From JAFAGX01 sp035623335 (GTDB lineage Bacteria; Acidobacteriota; Terriglobia; Terriglobales; Acidobacteriaceae), in NCBI GenBank assembly GCA_035623335.1, contig DASPTQ010000099.1, positions 1 to 64,000 of the forward strand: a stretch of DNA of 64,000 nt. The letters run 5' to 3'. Position numbers and translations under genes: made by a program. Of this stretch, positions 7,666 through 16,164 are shown piece after piece. Under the pieces are notes generated by a model, which saw nothing but the letters and a program-made list of their open reading frames with translations, did no database searches and was not told the DNA's origin. Within the stretch, counting starts at the first letter, position 1. Each line of letters opens with the position of its first letter.

Positions 7666-7805
7666 GGAGCTTCTTGTTCCGCCCGCCACACTTCGCCCAT
7701 ACCGCCGGCGCCTACCATCTGAATCAAACGGTAAGGGCCGATGCTCCGCGACGTTGTTTGGACTGGGACTTCGCTTACAGTTTTGTCATGCGGTGAATCG
7801 GGCAT
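7664..7805 (-). pseudogene. Ser/Thr protein kinase, N-terminal fragment
   Basis: Only the first ~45 residues remain. MPDSPHDKTVSE is followed by IGPYRLIQMVGAGGMGEVWR, the start of a PknB-type kinase domain with the Gly-rich ATP loop (GAGGMGEV). The frame enters the repeat after RAEQ and stops, so the ATP lysine, the catalytic loop and everything downstream are lost. The start at 7805 has GGAGG close by (GGAGGCGA then ATG). Acidobacterial kinases of this group usually carry a C-terminal TPR or beta-propeller sensor and exceed 700 residues. The nearby fragment at 7972-8112 is the tail of a similar protein. Confidence 0.75.
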
Positions 7806-7971
7806 TCGCCTCCAACCGCAGACACTGGTTCCGTTCAAGTCCTCACGGCCGCCCACAAGTTGCAGTCCCTTACCGTGTTCTTCATCCACCGGAATGGAAA
7901 CTATAAGCCAACCATGCTCTACCGAATGGAAATCCTTACCAACATCCGAAGGAAAGAGAGCCGAAAGCAGG

Positions 7972-8112
7972 CTAAGACGCGAGTTTGGATGCGCGATGAC
8001 TTCCAGCTGTCAGGATGGGGATGTCGGGGTCGGCATCTTTGCAGAGGGTGAGGAAGTTGTTATCGACGGCGCTTGACCCACCGTCAGCGAACGCCATCCG
8101 AAGTTCCGTCAC
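7972..8112 (-). pseudogene. Protein-kinase/TPR protein, C-terminal remnant
   Basis: A 46-codon frame reads VTELRMAFADGGSS followed by NFLTLCKDADPDIPILTAGS. The stretch F-LxLxKDADPDIPIL is a recurrent C-terminal signature of acidobacterial Ser/Thr kinases with TPR sensors, where it normally continues KxAKAEYAKL. Here the last residues have diverged. It sits just downstream of the small CxxC protein (8114-8302) and upstream of a kinase N-terminus, as if two tandem kinase genes collapsed. The assignment rests on remembered family resemblance and needs a search. Confidence 0.45.
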
Positions 8113-8113
8113 C

Positions 8114-8302
8114 TCAGGTTCGACGCTCGCGTGAAGCTTCTACAACAAATGCTTCTAGGGCACGGAGCTCATTGACGATGTCGAAAACGGCAACGGTACA
8201 AGAATTACATTGGTTGGAATTCTGCCGAAGCTCCGCCTGCGCGAGAATCACCTGGAGTTTATTGCGGATCACGCTCAGCGCGGTTTCCGGTTCTTGTGCC
8301 AT
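8114..8302 (-). CDS. Small HisKA-like protein with CxxC motif
   Basis: A 62-residue predicted helical protein. The first helix (ALSVIRNKLQVILAQAEL) resembles the dimerisation helix of histidine kinases but has no phospho-accepting His. A CNSC motif lies in the turn, and a second helix (FDIVNELRALEAFVVEA) completes a possible two-helix hairpin. ATG 8302 is preceded by GGAG with 9-nt spacing. Its stop is one base away from the start of the kinase-tail remnant, which suggests it once belonged to a signalling operon. The function is unknown; the two cysteines could bind metal or form a disulfide. It looks intact amid decayed genes. Confidence 0.5.
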   Translation of the reverse strand: MAQEPETALSVIRNKLQVILAQAELRQNSNQCNSCTVAVFDIVNELRALEAFVVEASRERRT

Positions 8303-8931
8303 TGCACAAATTCTCCACGAACCTAGTTTAACGCCGGCGTGCTTATGCCCATTGGCTCCATCTGGCATGGATCATAGGGTCACCCACACAACAATCTTTT
8401 CTGGCAACCCAATCCTAGCTCGTCCAGCGCTTCCGTAGTGTTGGCGTGCTTGGTTACCTGGCATGGATCGCCGGAGCAGCCAATCTCAAGCGCAAGTCTT
8501 GTTTCAATGCGACAATCAAGTAGTTGCTGCGTAGCGGCCCTTCTCAACGAATCAATGGGCAAAATCCTGGAGTGCTTGGCGTGCGATCGCGAGGAATCCG
8601 ACAACCAGCAGCAACCCGCCGAGCAGTTGTAGGCTTCGCGTCCTTCCGGCGCGCCTTCGACTGCACATATTTTGCCGGGTGCAAAAGCACGTCCAGGAAG
8701 CGATAACTGCGGACGATGTTCGAGGCTCAGGAAGTGATTGAAAAACCACTCCCCGACTGCGTTCCACAACCATCCGATACGCAGTTCAAAGAACGGTGTC
8801 TCTCGAGAGAAATGCAATCATCGGGAAATATGCCCCAGCGCAGCAGTCTGCCATCCCTGCGGTTCAACATGTCGGAAAACAGAATAGAATCGCCGAGATG
8901 CCACGTGTAGTGAACGGATAAGACTAGAATA
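8303..8931. other. Degenerate stretch, no supported gene
   Basis: Several frames stay open on both strands, and one minus-strand frame contains a hydrophobic segment (LQLLGGLLLVVGFLAI). No frame has a start signal plus a continuous protein-like sequence, and I recognise no family. It may be the remains of a membrane-protein gene. Confidence 0.4.
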
Positions 8932-9396
8932 ATGGGTGATGTTTTGTTTTCTGCCATGCCTGATAATCTTCCTTTCATCTCGTCAAAAATTCGCGCCAGG
9001 CTAGAGATTGCGAGAGTGGCACGGCTTGCGACGCTGGATGCGGAGCGCAGACCACACCTAGTTTTCATCTGCTTTTCCTACGACGGATCGATTTTCTACT
9101 CTGCGATTGATCGCAAACCGAAGCGGGTTGCTCCGGACCAGTTGGCACGACTGAAGAACATAAAAAAGACGCCCGAGGTGGCATTACTCGTGGATCACTA
9201 CGACGAAGATTGGACGTGCCTGTGGTACGTACTTGTGCGAGGACAGGCAGAACTGGTTTTCGACGCAACGGAACAAGAGCGGGCTATTCAGCGCTTGAGA
9301 AAGAAGTATCCTCAGTACGACACCGATATGCTGGTTGACGATGCTCCTGTCCTGCGCATTACCCCTGTGCAAATCACGGCATGGGGAAAGATTTAG
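8932..9396 (+). CDS. PPOX-class F420-dependent oxidoreductase
   Basis: A 154-residue split-barrel flavin/deazaflavin-binding protein of the pyridoxamine-5'-phosphate-oxidase superfamily. ARLEIARVARLATLDAERRP and HLVFICFSYDGSIFYSAID form the barrel strands that hold the cofactor. KRVAPDQLARLKNIKKTPEV and ALLVDHYDEDWTCLWYVLV are typical of the small F420-dependent subgroup rather than of true PNP oxidases. The C-terminus (APVLRITPVQITAWG) is complete. A second in-frame ATG at 8956 could be the true start; neither has a clear Shine-Dalgarno. It converges on a luciferase-like F420 oxidoreductase at 9416, and such pairing supports use of F420. The substrate is unknown. Confidence 0.8.
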   Translation: MGDVLFSAMPDNLPFISSKIRARLEIARVARLATLDAERRPHLVFICFSYDGSIFYSAIDRKPKRVAPDQLARLKNIKKTPEVALLVDHYDEDWTCLWYVLVRGQAELVFDATEQERAIQRLRKKYPQYDTDMLVDDAPVLRITPVQITAWGKI

Positions 9397-9415
9397 AGCG
9401 CAACCAGAGGTGCAC

Positions 9416-10342
9416 TTAGTTTACGTTCTTCATCTCCTGCAGTTGCTCCAGGATAGACAGCCACCGGTCGAGCGACTGGCCTCCCGGGGCGAACGCCGGA
9501 TCGACAAAGACTTCATCGGCGCCGATTCTGGCGCAGTCCTTGACATCATCACGGATTTGTTCGGGCGAACCCGAAAAGATCGCTCTGTCCTTGCCGAGCG
9601 GCTTGTCCGTTATGTCAAGGATTGCATGGACGATCAAGCTTATCGCGGATGGGTCGCGACCCGCTTCTTGCGCCAGTTTTTTGATGCTGCCAAACATGTC
9701 CGACATAACGGGCACAGGAAGGAACACCGGATTCCACCCGTCCGCCAGCCTTGCCAACCGTTTGAGCGCAGCCGGGACAAATGCTCCGAGGACAATCGGG
9801 GGATGGGGTTTCTGCACTGGCTTGAGATTGATGTAAGACTTGGGGACGTTGAAAAACCTGCCATGGAATTCGACCGGATTCGTAGTCCAGATTGCTTTGA
9901 GCAGCGGCAAGAATTCATCCGCGACCGCACCACGTTTCGTCATGTCGGCGTTTGTTGCATCCATTTCATCCTTGCTCCAGCCCAGGCCCAACCCTACGCA
10001 TAGCCGCCCGTTCGAAAGCACATCGAGTGTAGTCAGACGTCGCGCCAGCACGACAGGGTTGTAGTAGGGCATGTCGAGCACGCTGGTGCCAAGCTTGATC
10101 TTTTTCGTTTGGGCGGCGACATAAGTCAACGCATCCAACGGGTCGAGCACTTGCTTGTAAATTTCAGGCAGCGATCCATCCGGTGTACCGGGATAGGGCC
10201 TCTGCAGTTTCAGTGGCCAGAGCAGGCGTTCAATGGTCCAGAGGCTGTTGTAACCGAGAGCTTCGGCACGCTGCGCAACCTTGGTGATCGCTTCCACGCT
10301 GCCGATAGGCCCAATGTTAGGAAGGGAAAATCCGATCTTCAT
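9416..10342 (-). CDS. LLM-class (luciferase-like) F420-dependent oxidoreductase
   Basis: A 308-residue TIM-barrel protein. MKIGFSLPNIGPIGS begins strand 1. AQRAEALGYNSLWTIERL, then KIKLGTSVLDMPYYNPVVLA and GRLCVGLGLGWSKDE, are hallmarks of the bacterial luciferase-like monooxygenase fold in its F420-dependent branch. FHGRFFNVPKSYINLKPVQK and PPIVLGAFVPAALKRLARL lead to the C-terminal helices. Start 10342 is fixed by GGAGG with 7-nt spacing. The enzyme probably uses reduced F420 to reduce, or FMNH2 to oxygenate, an unidentified substrate. It is convergent with the PPOX protein, with stops 19 bp apart. I see no F420 biosynthesis genes in the window. Confidence 0.85.
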   Translation of the reverse strand: MKIGFSLPNIGPIGSVEAITKVAQRAEALGYNSLWTIERLLWPLKLQRPYPGTPDGSLPEIYKQVLDPLDALTYVAAQTKKIKLGTSVLDMPYYNPVVLARRLTTLDVLSNGRLCVGLGLGWSKDEMDATNADMTKRGAVADEFLPLLKAIWTTNPVEFHGRFFNVPKSYINLKPVQKPHPPIVLGAFVPAALKRLARLADGWNPVFLPVPVMSDMFGSIKKLAQEAGRDPSAISLIVHAILDITDKPLGKDRAIFSGSPEQIRDDVKDCARIGADEVFVDPAFAPGGQSLDRWLSILEQLQEMKNVN

Positions 10343-10499
10343 GGCACGCCCTCCAAGCGAATATGGCCGGTATTTAACCACAAAGAAATACTGTCTCAAA
10401 GAGGAGACAAGGGGCATCTCTCGGCACACCTGTTTTTATGAGTCATGCGGACCAACTGAACCGCGTCCTCGACTTTGGCTATTTCGCAACTGACGATAT

Positions 10500-10727
10500 T
10501 CACGAGGGAACGCTAATACCGCTGCCAAAGGTCTGCCTGACGGTAGCGACCCTGAAGGTGCGGTCAGGCTGCGCGATGTGTACAGTGTGGTAGAAAGACT
10601 TGCCAGCAACAGCATCAGGTGAAGTAAGCGGTTCGAAATCTGTAAGAGTGGTCCACCATTTTCTGAAGCCTGCTTCATCATGCCCTGGAACGCTTTTGAG
10701 GGTCTGGGAGTCGCTCGAAGGCGGCAC
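10500..10727 (-). pseudogene. Degenerate gene tail shared with the 7346-7418 arm
   Basis: A 75-codon frame whose last ~55 residues look protein-like: WWTTLTDFEPLTSPDAVAGK, then FYHTVHIAQPDRTFRVATV, ending FGSGISVPS. The segment 10596-10668 matches 7346-7418, and in this frame the differences are mostly third-position (ACC/ACT, TTC/TTT), so the frame was once translated. Upstream of FRKWW the homology shifts frame, so no intact gene is present. I cannot name the family. Confidence 0.4.
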
Positions 10728-10894
10728 TCACTGACCACACCGTACAGCTGCCGCTCGAGCTCTAGCTGTCAAGGGCTGTCTTTGTCCCATTGGGCTAACT
10801 ACAAGAAACCATATCCGTCCGGTGTCAAACACTCCAAGAAATGGTATAGAAAAATCGAATCCAGCTCTCTAAGATGAAGACAAATCAACAGAAC
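10728..10894. other. Spacer before the TonB receptor promoter
   Basis: No gene, repeat or hairpin is recognised here. Together with 10343-10499 it makes up the AT-richer, featureless flank of the degenerate gene tail. Confidence 0.4.
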
Positions 10895-10922
10895 TTGACA
10901 ATTGAGTGTTTGGGGGTATAGT
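10895..10922 (+). promoter_or_regulatory. Sigma-70 type promoter of the TonB receptor gene
   Basis: TTGACA at 10895-10900 and TATAGT at 10917-10922 are separated by 16 bp, close to the vegetative consensus. Transcription would start near 10930 and leave a leader of about 300 nt before the receptor ATG at 11229. The leader has no recognised riboswitch; it could hold a regulatory element because it is long. Confidence 0.65.
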
Positions 10923-11228
10923 TGCACGACGTCAGGCTTCAAGCTTCAGAGTTGGGGGTTTGGGAGCTTGCACTTCTTGGGCGTGGTCAATTTCATCGTA
11001 GCGGAAATAAGTCAGTGGTACAGGTGGCAGGTGTCGAAATCCGTGCCCTGGGGCTTGTAGTTTGTGCATTCTCTTTCGCCTTGGTATCGAGAGTTAAGAA
11101 AGTAACAGGGTAAAGAGCAGAGTTTCGAGGCCACTTTGGATTGCGCGTAACGCGCTCTTCCGGAGGTGGTCGGAGGTTTTGTTCGACCGCAACAATCTGA
11201 TTTTGTGCGTAGAAGGGAGCAAAAGGAG

Positions 11229-14200
11229 ATGCGTCACTTCAAAACGATCCTGCTTTTCCTGTTCGCACTCAGCTTGGGTACGCAGATGCTGTGGGCGCAA
11301 TCCACGAACAGCGGTACTCTGGGCGGCACCGTTACCGACCAATCCGGGGCCGTCGTGAACGGAGCTGCGGTCACGCTGACTGATGTCGCTACCTCAACGT
11401 CGCGAAACACCGTAACCAACTCCGCGGGGCATTACATCTTTGTAGATCTTCCCCCCGCCAATTACAGCGTCAGCATCAGCAAGCAAGGCTTTGCGACCAC
11501 CAAGGCCAGTATCCAGATTCTTGTTGGGCAGCCCGCCACCTTTAATACGTCGCTACAGGTCGGCGGCACTTCGGTTGAGGTTGAGGTCAGCGCAGCCCAA
11601 AGCGAACTGCAAACCATGAACGCTACCGTGGGTAACACAATCACGAATGTCACCATCGACAGTCTGCCCAGCCTGGGCCGCGACGTCAGCACGTTCATCG
11701 CGTTGCAGCCGGGCGTAGCCCCCGATGGCTCCGTCGCGGGCGCGGTCGTCGACCAAAGTACTTTTTCACTCGATGGCGGCAACAACAGCAACGACATGGA
11801 CGGCAGCATGAACGTCTATACCAAAAGCTATGCCGGCGACCCGACCGGCGGTGTTGCCAACCAAAACAGCGTAGGGCCGGCCGCAGGCGGCACCGGGTCG
11901 GGTGGTGCGACGGGAGTTTTGCCGACTCCCCAGGATAGCGTCGAAGAATTCAAAGTAAATACTGCAGGTCAAACCGCCGATTTCAACAGTTCCGCGGGTT
12001 CCGAAGTGAAGGTGGTCACCAAGCGCGGAACCGACGCGTGGCACGGAACTGCATACGAATACTACAAGGATAACAACTGGTCTTCTAACACCTGGCAGAA
12101 TAACTTCAGCAAAGTTCCACTTCCAAGCTTCCACTACAGTCGTTATGGGGGTGCGCTGGGCGGACCGATTATTCCAAAAGAGCTCTGGGGCGGAAAGACC
12201 TACCTTTTTGGCAATTATGAAGGTTTCAATTTCCCCAACTCGGAAACTATCTTTAACAACGTGCCCTCGCCAGCATTGCGGCTCGGCCTGCTAACGGACG
12301 ACAAAGATGGGAAGATTTACAATCTGAATCCGTTTCCAGTTACCTATAAGGGCGTGCCCTACCCTGCCAATGCAAACTGCGTAGGACCCTGTGATCCACG
12401 TGGGGTTGGGATCAGCCCCGCCGTCCAGCAGCTATGGAACAAATACGAACCGCAATCGAATGCTGTATGCACCCAAAGCCTATGTGACCTGCCGAGCGGC
12501 GGGAATATTGCCGGGTTCTCTGCCAACCTTGCTCAACCCACCACCAGCCAGTTCGCGGTTGGACGCCTCGACCACGATTTTTCGGCCAAGTGGCATTTGA
12601 TGACCAGCTATCGCTGGTTCAAGTACACGCAGGCAGCGGATGCGCAGTATGATATTGGCGGCTTCTTCCCCGGCGATACGCTGGGCGTGCCGGCTTCCCA
12701 GTCGAGCCTGCCGCAAACCGCATATTTGTGGTCGATCGGTGTGACCACTAACATCACCACGAACTTTACTAATGACTTCCACTACAGCCTGCTGCGCAAC
12801 TACTGGCAATGGAAGCGGACAGGAGATATCCCGCAGCTACCCGGGCTGACGGGAGCGCTCGAGATCTACGCCGGTCAGAGCGACGGTCACACTCAGGCCT
12901 TGAACCCTTATAACGTGAATACTCAGCAAACACGCACCCGTTTTTGGGATGGGCACGACCAGCTGTTTCGCGATGATCTTTCGCTCTTGAAGGGCAACCA
13001 CCTGTTCCAGTTTGGTGGCCAATACCAACACAATTTTGACTATCATCAGCGCACCGATAACGGCGGAGGCATCAATAACGAGCTCGTTTACGACTTGGGC
13101 AACCAAACCAAGGGATCCGGGCTCTCATCCGACATTCCGCTCTGCTCGCAACCTGGCGTCCTCATCACTAACTGCAGCTCCCTGAGCGCCGCTGTCTTGG
13201 GCGTCGTCTCGGTCGCGCAAGTCGCCTACACGCGCGCTGGCAACAATCTGGCGTTGCAGCCTCTAGGCACTCCGGCCTTCGACAAGAGCACAATTCCGTT
13301 CTACAACGTCTACTTCACCGACACCTGGCGCATGAAACCGACGTTCAGCCTGTCCTATGGACTGGGCTGGACGCTCGAGATGCCGCCGGTAGAACAAAAC
13401 GGCAAGCAGGTGGAATTGGTGTCCTCCGTCGGCCAGCCAATTTCGGGTGCAGCCTATCTGAAGCAGCGCGAGAATGCTGCGCTGCAAGGCCTTAACTACA
13501 ATCCCGAAATCGGTTTTGCTCTGGTGGGCAACACCTCCCAAGGACTGAAGTATCCCTATAACCCCTTCTACGGCGAATTCAGTCCTCGTGTGGCTGCCGC
13601 GTGGAGCCCACACTTCGACGCCGACTCAACAGCGGGCAAAATCTTCGGCCATGAAGATACCGTCTTACGTGGCGGGTATGGCCGCATCTACGGTCGACTG
13701 AACGGGGTAGACTTGGTCCTGGTGCCCTTGCTTGGGCCGGGCCTGCTTCAGCCGGTGAACTGCGTGACCGGCCTGGCCAACCATACCTGCGGTGCGACTG
13801 GCTCCAACAGCCCAACCACGGCTTTCCGCATTGGCCCGGATGGCCTGACTGCGCCAATCCCGGCCGCTTCGCCAACTCTGCCTCAACCTTACTTCCCCGG
13901 AGTCAATGGCATCTCATCTGCGACCGCTTCGGTCTTGGATCCGAACTTCCGGCCCAACTCGGTTGACTCCATTACTCTTACCCTGCAGCGGCAGTTCGCG
14001 AAGAGAACCGTACTGGAACTGGGCTACATCGGGAGGAGAATCAGGAACGAGTATCAGCCGATTAACCTGAATGCCGTGCCTTACATGATGACCAAAGGCG
14101 GGCAACAGTTTCAGCAAGCGTATAAGAACGTCGTGCTCGAATACTGTGGCGGCATAGCAGGACTGGCGGGCGGTGGTTGCGCCGCGAACGCGAATGCGGT

Positions 14201-15332
14201 CACGCCGCAACCATTCTTCGAGCGTGCTATGACCCCGGCCTACTGCAAGGGCTATGCTAGTTGCACGGCCGCTGTGGTTGCCCGTGAGGGCGCCCCCGCC
14301 GCAAACTGCGGCCCTGCTCCCACCGGCAATGGTACCCCGTGCGGCAGTGGCTATCTCACGAATGCTCAGGTGTGGAGCCTGTGGAGCGACTTGGATGCGG
14401 GCGCGAGTTGCGCCCTTTGTACCAGCGGCCAAGGTTTTGTTTTCGGCTCTTCCATGATGAACACTACCAACCCGGCCATCGGTGGCACTTCCCCCCAGAT
14501 GACCTCAGGGCCGGCGGTGAATGGCAGCTATGGTTGGGGAAACTACAACGGTGGCTTCGTCTCCCTTAGGATGGCTGACTGGAAGGGTGTGACGATGCAA
14601 TCCAACTTCACCTATTCGAAGGCGTTGGGCACAGGGGCGTTAGTCCAGGCGACCAGCGAATACACGCCGGACGATGCCTTCGATATAGGGAAGATGTATG
14701 GCTACCAAACCTTCAACCGCAAGTTCGTGTATAACTTCTTCATCGTTTATCAGCCCCCCTTCTTCACCGGACAGTCCGGATGGATGGGGCGACTCCTTGG
14801 TGGCTGGACGATAGCACCCGTGTTCACGGCAGGCAGTGGATCCCCGTACGAGATCTTCACGTCGACGGGTGACGGCCAGGAATTTGGGGCAGGGGATAAC
14901 AGTTCCTACTTCGGCAATGAGAACCCGCTAAGGATCGGTCCGGTCACGACTGGTCATCGTTATGCGCAACCTGGCAACTTTCCCAACATCTTTGCGGCCG
15001 GGCCCGCGGCCATCAACGACTTTCGCAACCCGATTCTGGGCTTGGACACCAGAGACTGCGGCATCGGCTGTTTCCCTGGTCTGCCCTACTGGAACCTCGA
15101 TTTGAGCGTCCGGAAGAACATCAGACTCGCGGAGAGGGTTAGCTTGGAGTTGTCAGGCACCTTCGTTAATGTCTTGAACCATGACCAATTCCTCGACCCG
15201 ACCGGTCTTTTCGGAACCGGACTGTTCTCCGGATCAAAGCCGGGCGGATTCGGTACTCTGAGCGGTGGTTCAGCTCAGGTAGAACCCGGGGGCATCCGTC
15301 AGATCGAGATTGGCGGTCGCGTCCGCTTCTAA
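11229..15332 (+). CDS. Oar-type TonB-dependent receptor, 1367 aa
   Basis: An outer-membrane transporter. The signal peptide (MRHFKTILLFLFALSLGTQM, cleavage after LWAQ) precedes a carboxypeptidase-regulatory beta-sandwich (about 30-115: GGTVTDQSGAVVNGAAVTL, then SAGHYIFVDLPPANYSVSI). Next come the plug-like region (about 125-290, with SLPSLGRDVSTFIALQPGV and DSVEEFKVNTAGQ) and a long beta-barrel ending IEIGGRVRF with the C-terminal Phe needed for BAM insertion. The length is typical of the acidobacterial Oar family, thought to import complex carbohydrates or peptides using TonB energy. ATG 11229 is favoured over upstream starts because GGGAGC and AAGGAG precede it and the signal peptide starts there. 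It is a single-gene transcript, bounded by the promoter at 10895 and the terminator at 15359. The ligand is unknown. Confidence 0.92.
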   Translation: MRHFKTILLFLFALSLGTQMLWAQSTNSGTLGGTVTDQSGAVVNGAAVTLTDVATSTSRNTVTNSAGHYIFVDLPPANYSVSISKQGFATTKASIQILVGQPATFNTSLQVGGTSVEVEVSAAQSELQTMNATVGNTITNVTIDSLPSLGRDVSTFIALQPGVAPDGSVAGAVVDQSTFSLDGGNNSNDMDGSMNVYTKSYAGDPTGGVANQNSVGPAAGGTGSGGATGVLPTPQDSVEEFKVNTAGQTADFNSSAGSEVKVVTKRGTDAWHGTAYEYYKDNNWSSNTWQNNFSKVPLPSFHYSRYGGALGGPIIPKELWGGKTYLFGNYEGFNFPNSETIFNNVPSPALRLGLLTDDKDGKIYNLNPFPVTYKGVPYPANANCVGPCDPRGVGISPAVQQLWNKYEPQSNAVCTQSLCDLPSGGNIAGFSANLAQPTTSQFAVGRLDHDFSAKWHLMTSYRWFKYTQAADAQYDIGGFFPGDTLGVPASQSSLPQTAYLWSIGVTTNITTNFTNDFHYSLLRNYWQWKRTGDIPQLPGLTGALEIYAGQSDGHTQALNPYNVNTQQTRTRFWDGHDQLFRDDLSLLKGNHLFQFGGQYQHNFDYHQRTDNGGGINNELVYDLGNQTKGSGLSSDIPLCSQPGVLITNCSSLSAAVLGVVSVAQVAYTRAGNNLALQPLGTPAFDKSTIPFYNVYFTDTWRMKPTFSLSYGLGWTLEMPPVEQNGKQVELVSSVGQPISGAAYLKQRENAALQGLNYNPEIGFALVGNTSQGLKYPYNPFYGEFSPRVAAAWSPHFDADSTAGKIFGHEDTVLRGGYGRIYGRLNGVDLVLVPLLGPGLLQPVNCVTGLANHTCGATGSNSPTTAFRIGPDGLTAPIPAASPTLPQPYFPGVNGISSATASVLDPNFRPNSVDSITLTLQRQFAKRTVLELGYIGRRIRNEYQPINLNAVPYMMTKGGQQFQQAYKNVVLEYCGGIAGLAGGGCAANANAVTPQPFFERAMTPAYCKGYASCTAAVVAREGAPAANCGPAPTGNGTPCGSGYLTNAQVWSLWSDLDAGASCALCTSGQGFVFGSSMMNTTNPAIGGTSPQMTSGPAVNGSYGWGNYNGGFVSLRMADWKGVTMQSNFTYSKALGTGALVQATSEYTPDDAFDIGKMYGYQTFNRKFVYNFFIVYQPPFFTGQSGWMGRLLGGWTIAPVFTAGSGSPYEIFTSTGDGQEFGAGDNSSYFGNENPLRIGPVTTGHRYAQPGNFPNIFAAGPAAINDFRNPILGLDTRDCGIGCFPGLPYWNLDLSVRKNIRLAERVSLELSGTFVNVLNHDQFLDPTGLFGTGLFSGSKPGGFGTLSGGSAQVEPGGIRQIEIGGRVRF

Positions 15333-15358
15333 GCTCACTTCACTTCGATTCAAGCTTT

Positions 15359-15383
15359 GGCCGCACCCGATGGTGCGGCCTTT
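15359..15383 (+). terminator. Rho-independent terminator of the TonB receptor gene
   Basis: A perfect 9-bp stem, GGCCGCACC (15359-15367) with GGTGCGGCC (15372-15380), has a 4-nt loop CGAT and is followed by TTT. It lies 26 nt after the receptor stop. It doubles as the likely target of the group II intron that follows. Confidence 0.85.
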
Positions 15384-15389
15384 CTGCTG

Positions 15390-15510
15390 GTGTGGGGAGC
15401 ATGTTCGTCAGCTAGGAGGTGCAAGTCCTCTTCACAATGTGATCGACGGGAAGTGACAGCGAAGCGCAAGGGCGTCACCGTCAGGCGGCGTCTGAAAGAA
15501 GCGATTTTCC
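15390..15510 (+). mobile_element. Group II intron 5' fragment (class C-like)
   Basis: GTGTG at 15390 resembles a group II intron 5' end. It is followed by CTAGGAGGTGCAAGTCCTC and GACGGGAAGTGACAGCGAAG, then CGCAAGGGCGTCACC and GGCGTCTGAAAGAAGC, sequences typical of domain I of bacterial group II introns. No maturase gene, domain V hairpin or 3' end is seen, so most of the element is deleted. The 5' end lies 9 nt past a terminator stem, which is where class C introns are known to insert. The right boundary is uncertain. Confidence 0.6.
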
Positions 15511-15693
15511 CTGGGGTGTACTTCCTTGCAATCGGGTTGGCGGCCCGTTGTCTCCATCGTGTTGGTGGCGCAGCCCGCAAACACAATCACTCTCGATCAT
15601 GACGTGTTCTGTTCGGCGAGGCGGTAGCAACGGCTCGGTCACCTGAGCAACAATCGTATGAGATAATTTTTGTGACTCACTTCTGAGGATCGT

Positions 15694-15972
15694 ATGCCAG
15701 AGCACATGGTGTTCTGCGTTAAGTTGCAGAGGCAATTGCCCGGTCTTGACGAACCGCCCTTTGACACTGAACTGGGAAGGAAGATTTATGAGAATATTTC
15801 GCAGCAAGCCTGGAACCAGTGGATCGACTTCTGCAAGATGCTTTTAAACGAATACCGTCTGAATCCCGCTCGCCCCGAGGACCAGGAGGCAATCGTCAAG
15901 CAAATGGAGCAATACTTCTTTGGCGAAGGAGTGCGCCCCCCAGACCAGTATGTTCCGCCTAAATCCACCTAG
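15694..15972 (+). CDS. yggX: Fe(II)-trafficking / oxidative-damage protection protein YggX
   Basis: A 92-residue protein with the whole YggX signature: VFCVKLQRQLPGLDEPPF with the single conserved Cys near the N-terminus, ELGRKIYENISQQAWNQWI, then MLLNEYRLNPARPEDQEAI and EQYFFGEGVRPPDQYVPP. YggX is a small cytoplasmic protein that protects Fe-S clusters and is proposed to handle Fe(II). The length agrees with the family (about 90). It stands alone, 300 bp after the TonB receptor terminator, with no visible operon partner. Confidence 0.92.
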   Translation: MPEHMVFCVKLQRQLPGLDEPPFDTELGRKIYENISQQAWNQWIDFCKMLLNEYRLNPARPEDQEAIVKQMEQYFFGEGVRPPDQYVPPKST

Positions 15973-16164
15973 GACGCGTACTAGGCAAGATCGAAAACTC
16001 GGGTCCGTCCCTAATCTTCTCCCGGAACGGGTTGCGCCGACCGACCCTTTCGGCCCGGGTGGGACCATGCCAGTCGTTGTGGCAGGTATCTTGTGAGTTA
16101 TCATCGTAACCCGTTGTCCTGAGCCTTTCATCCTCCCTTAACATTGTTGCACTAAAATTGGGGC

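Noticed and set aside
8380..8817. Several open minus-strand frames with a hydrophobic segment
   Set aside because: No start signals, no continuous conserved sequence; at most a decayed membrane-protein gene, so only described as degenerate.
13000..14500. Long minus-strand open frames inside the TonB receptor gene
   Set aside because: They are antisense shadows of the GC-rich coding frame, without start signals or protein features.
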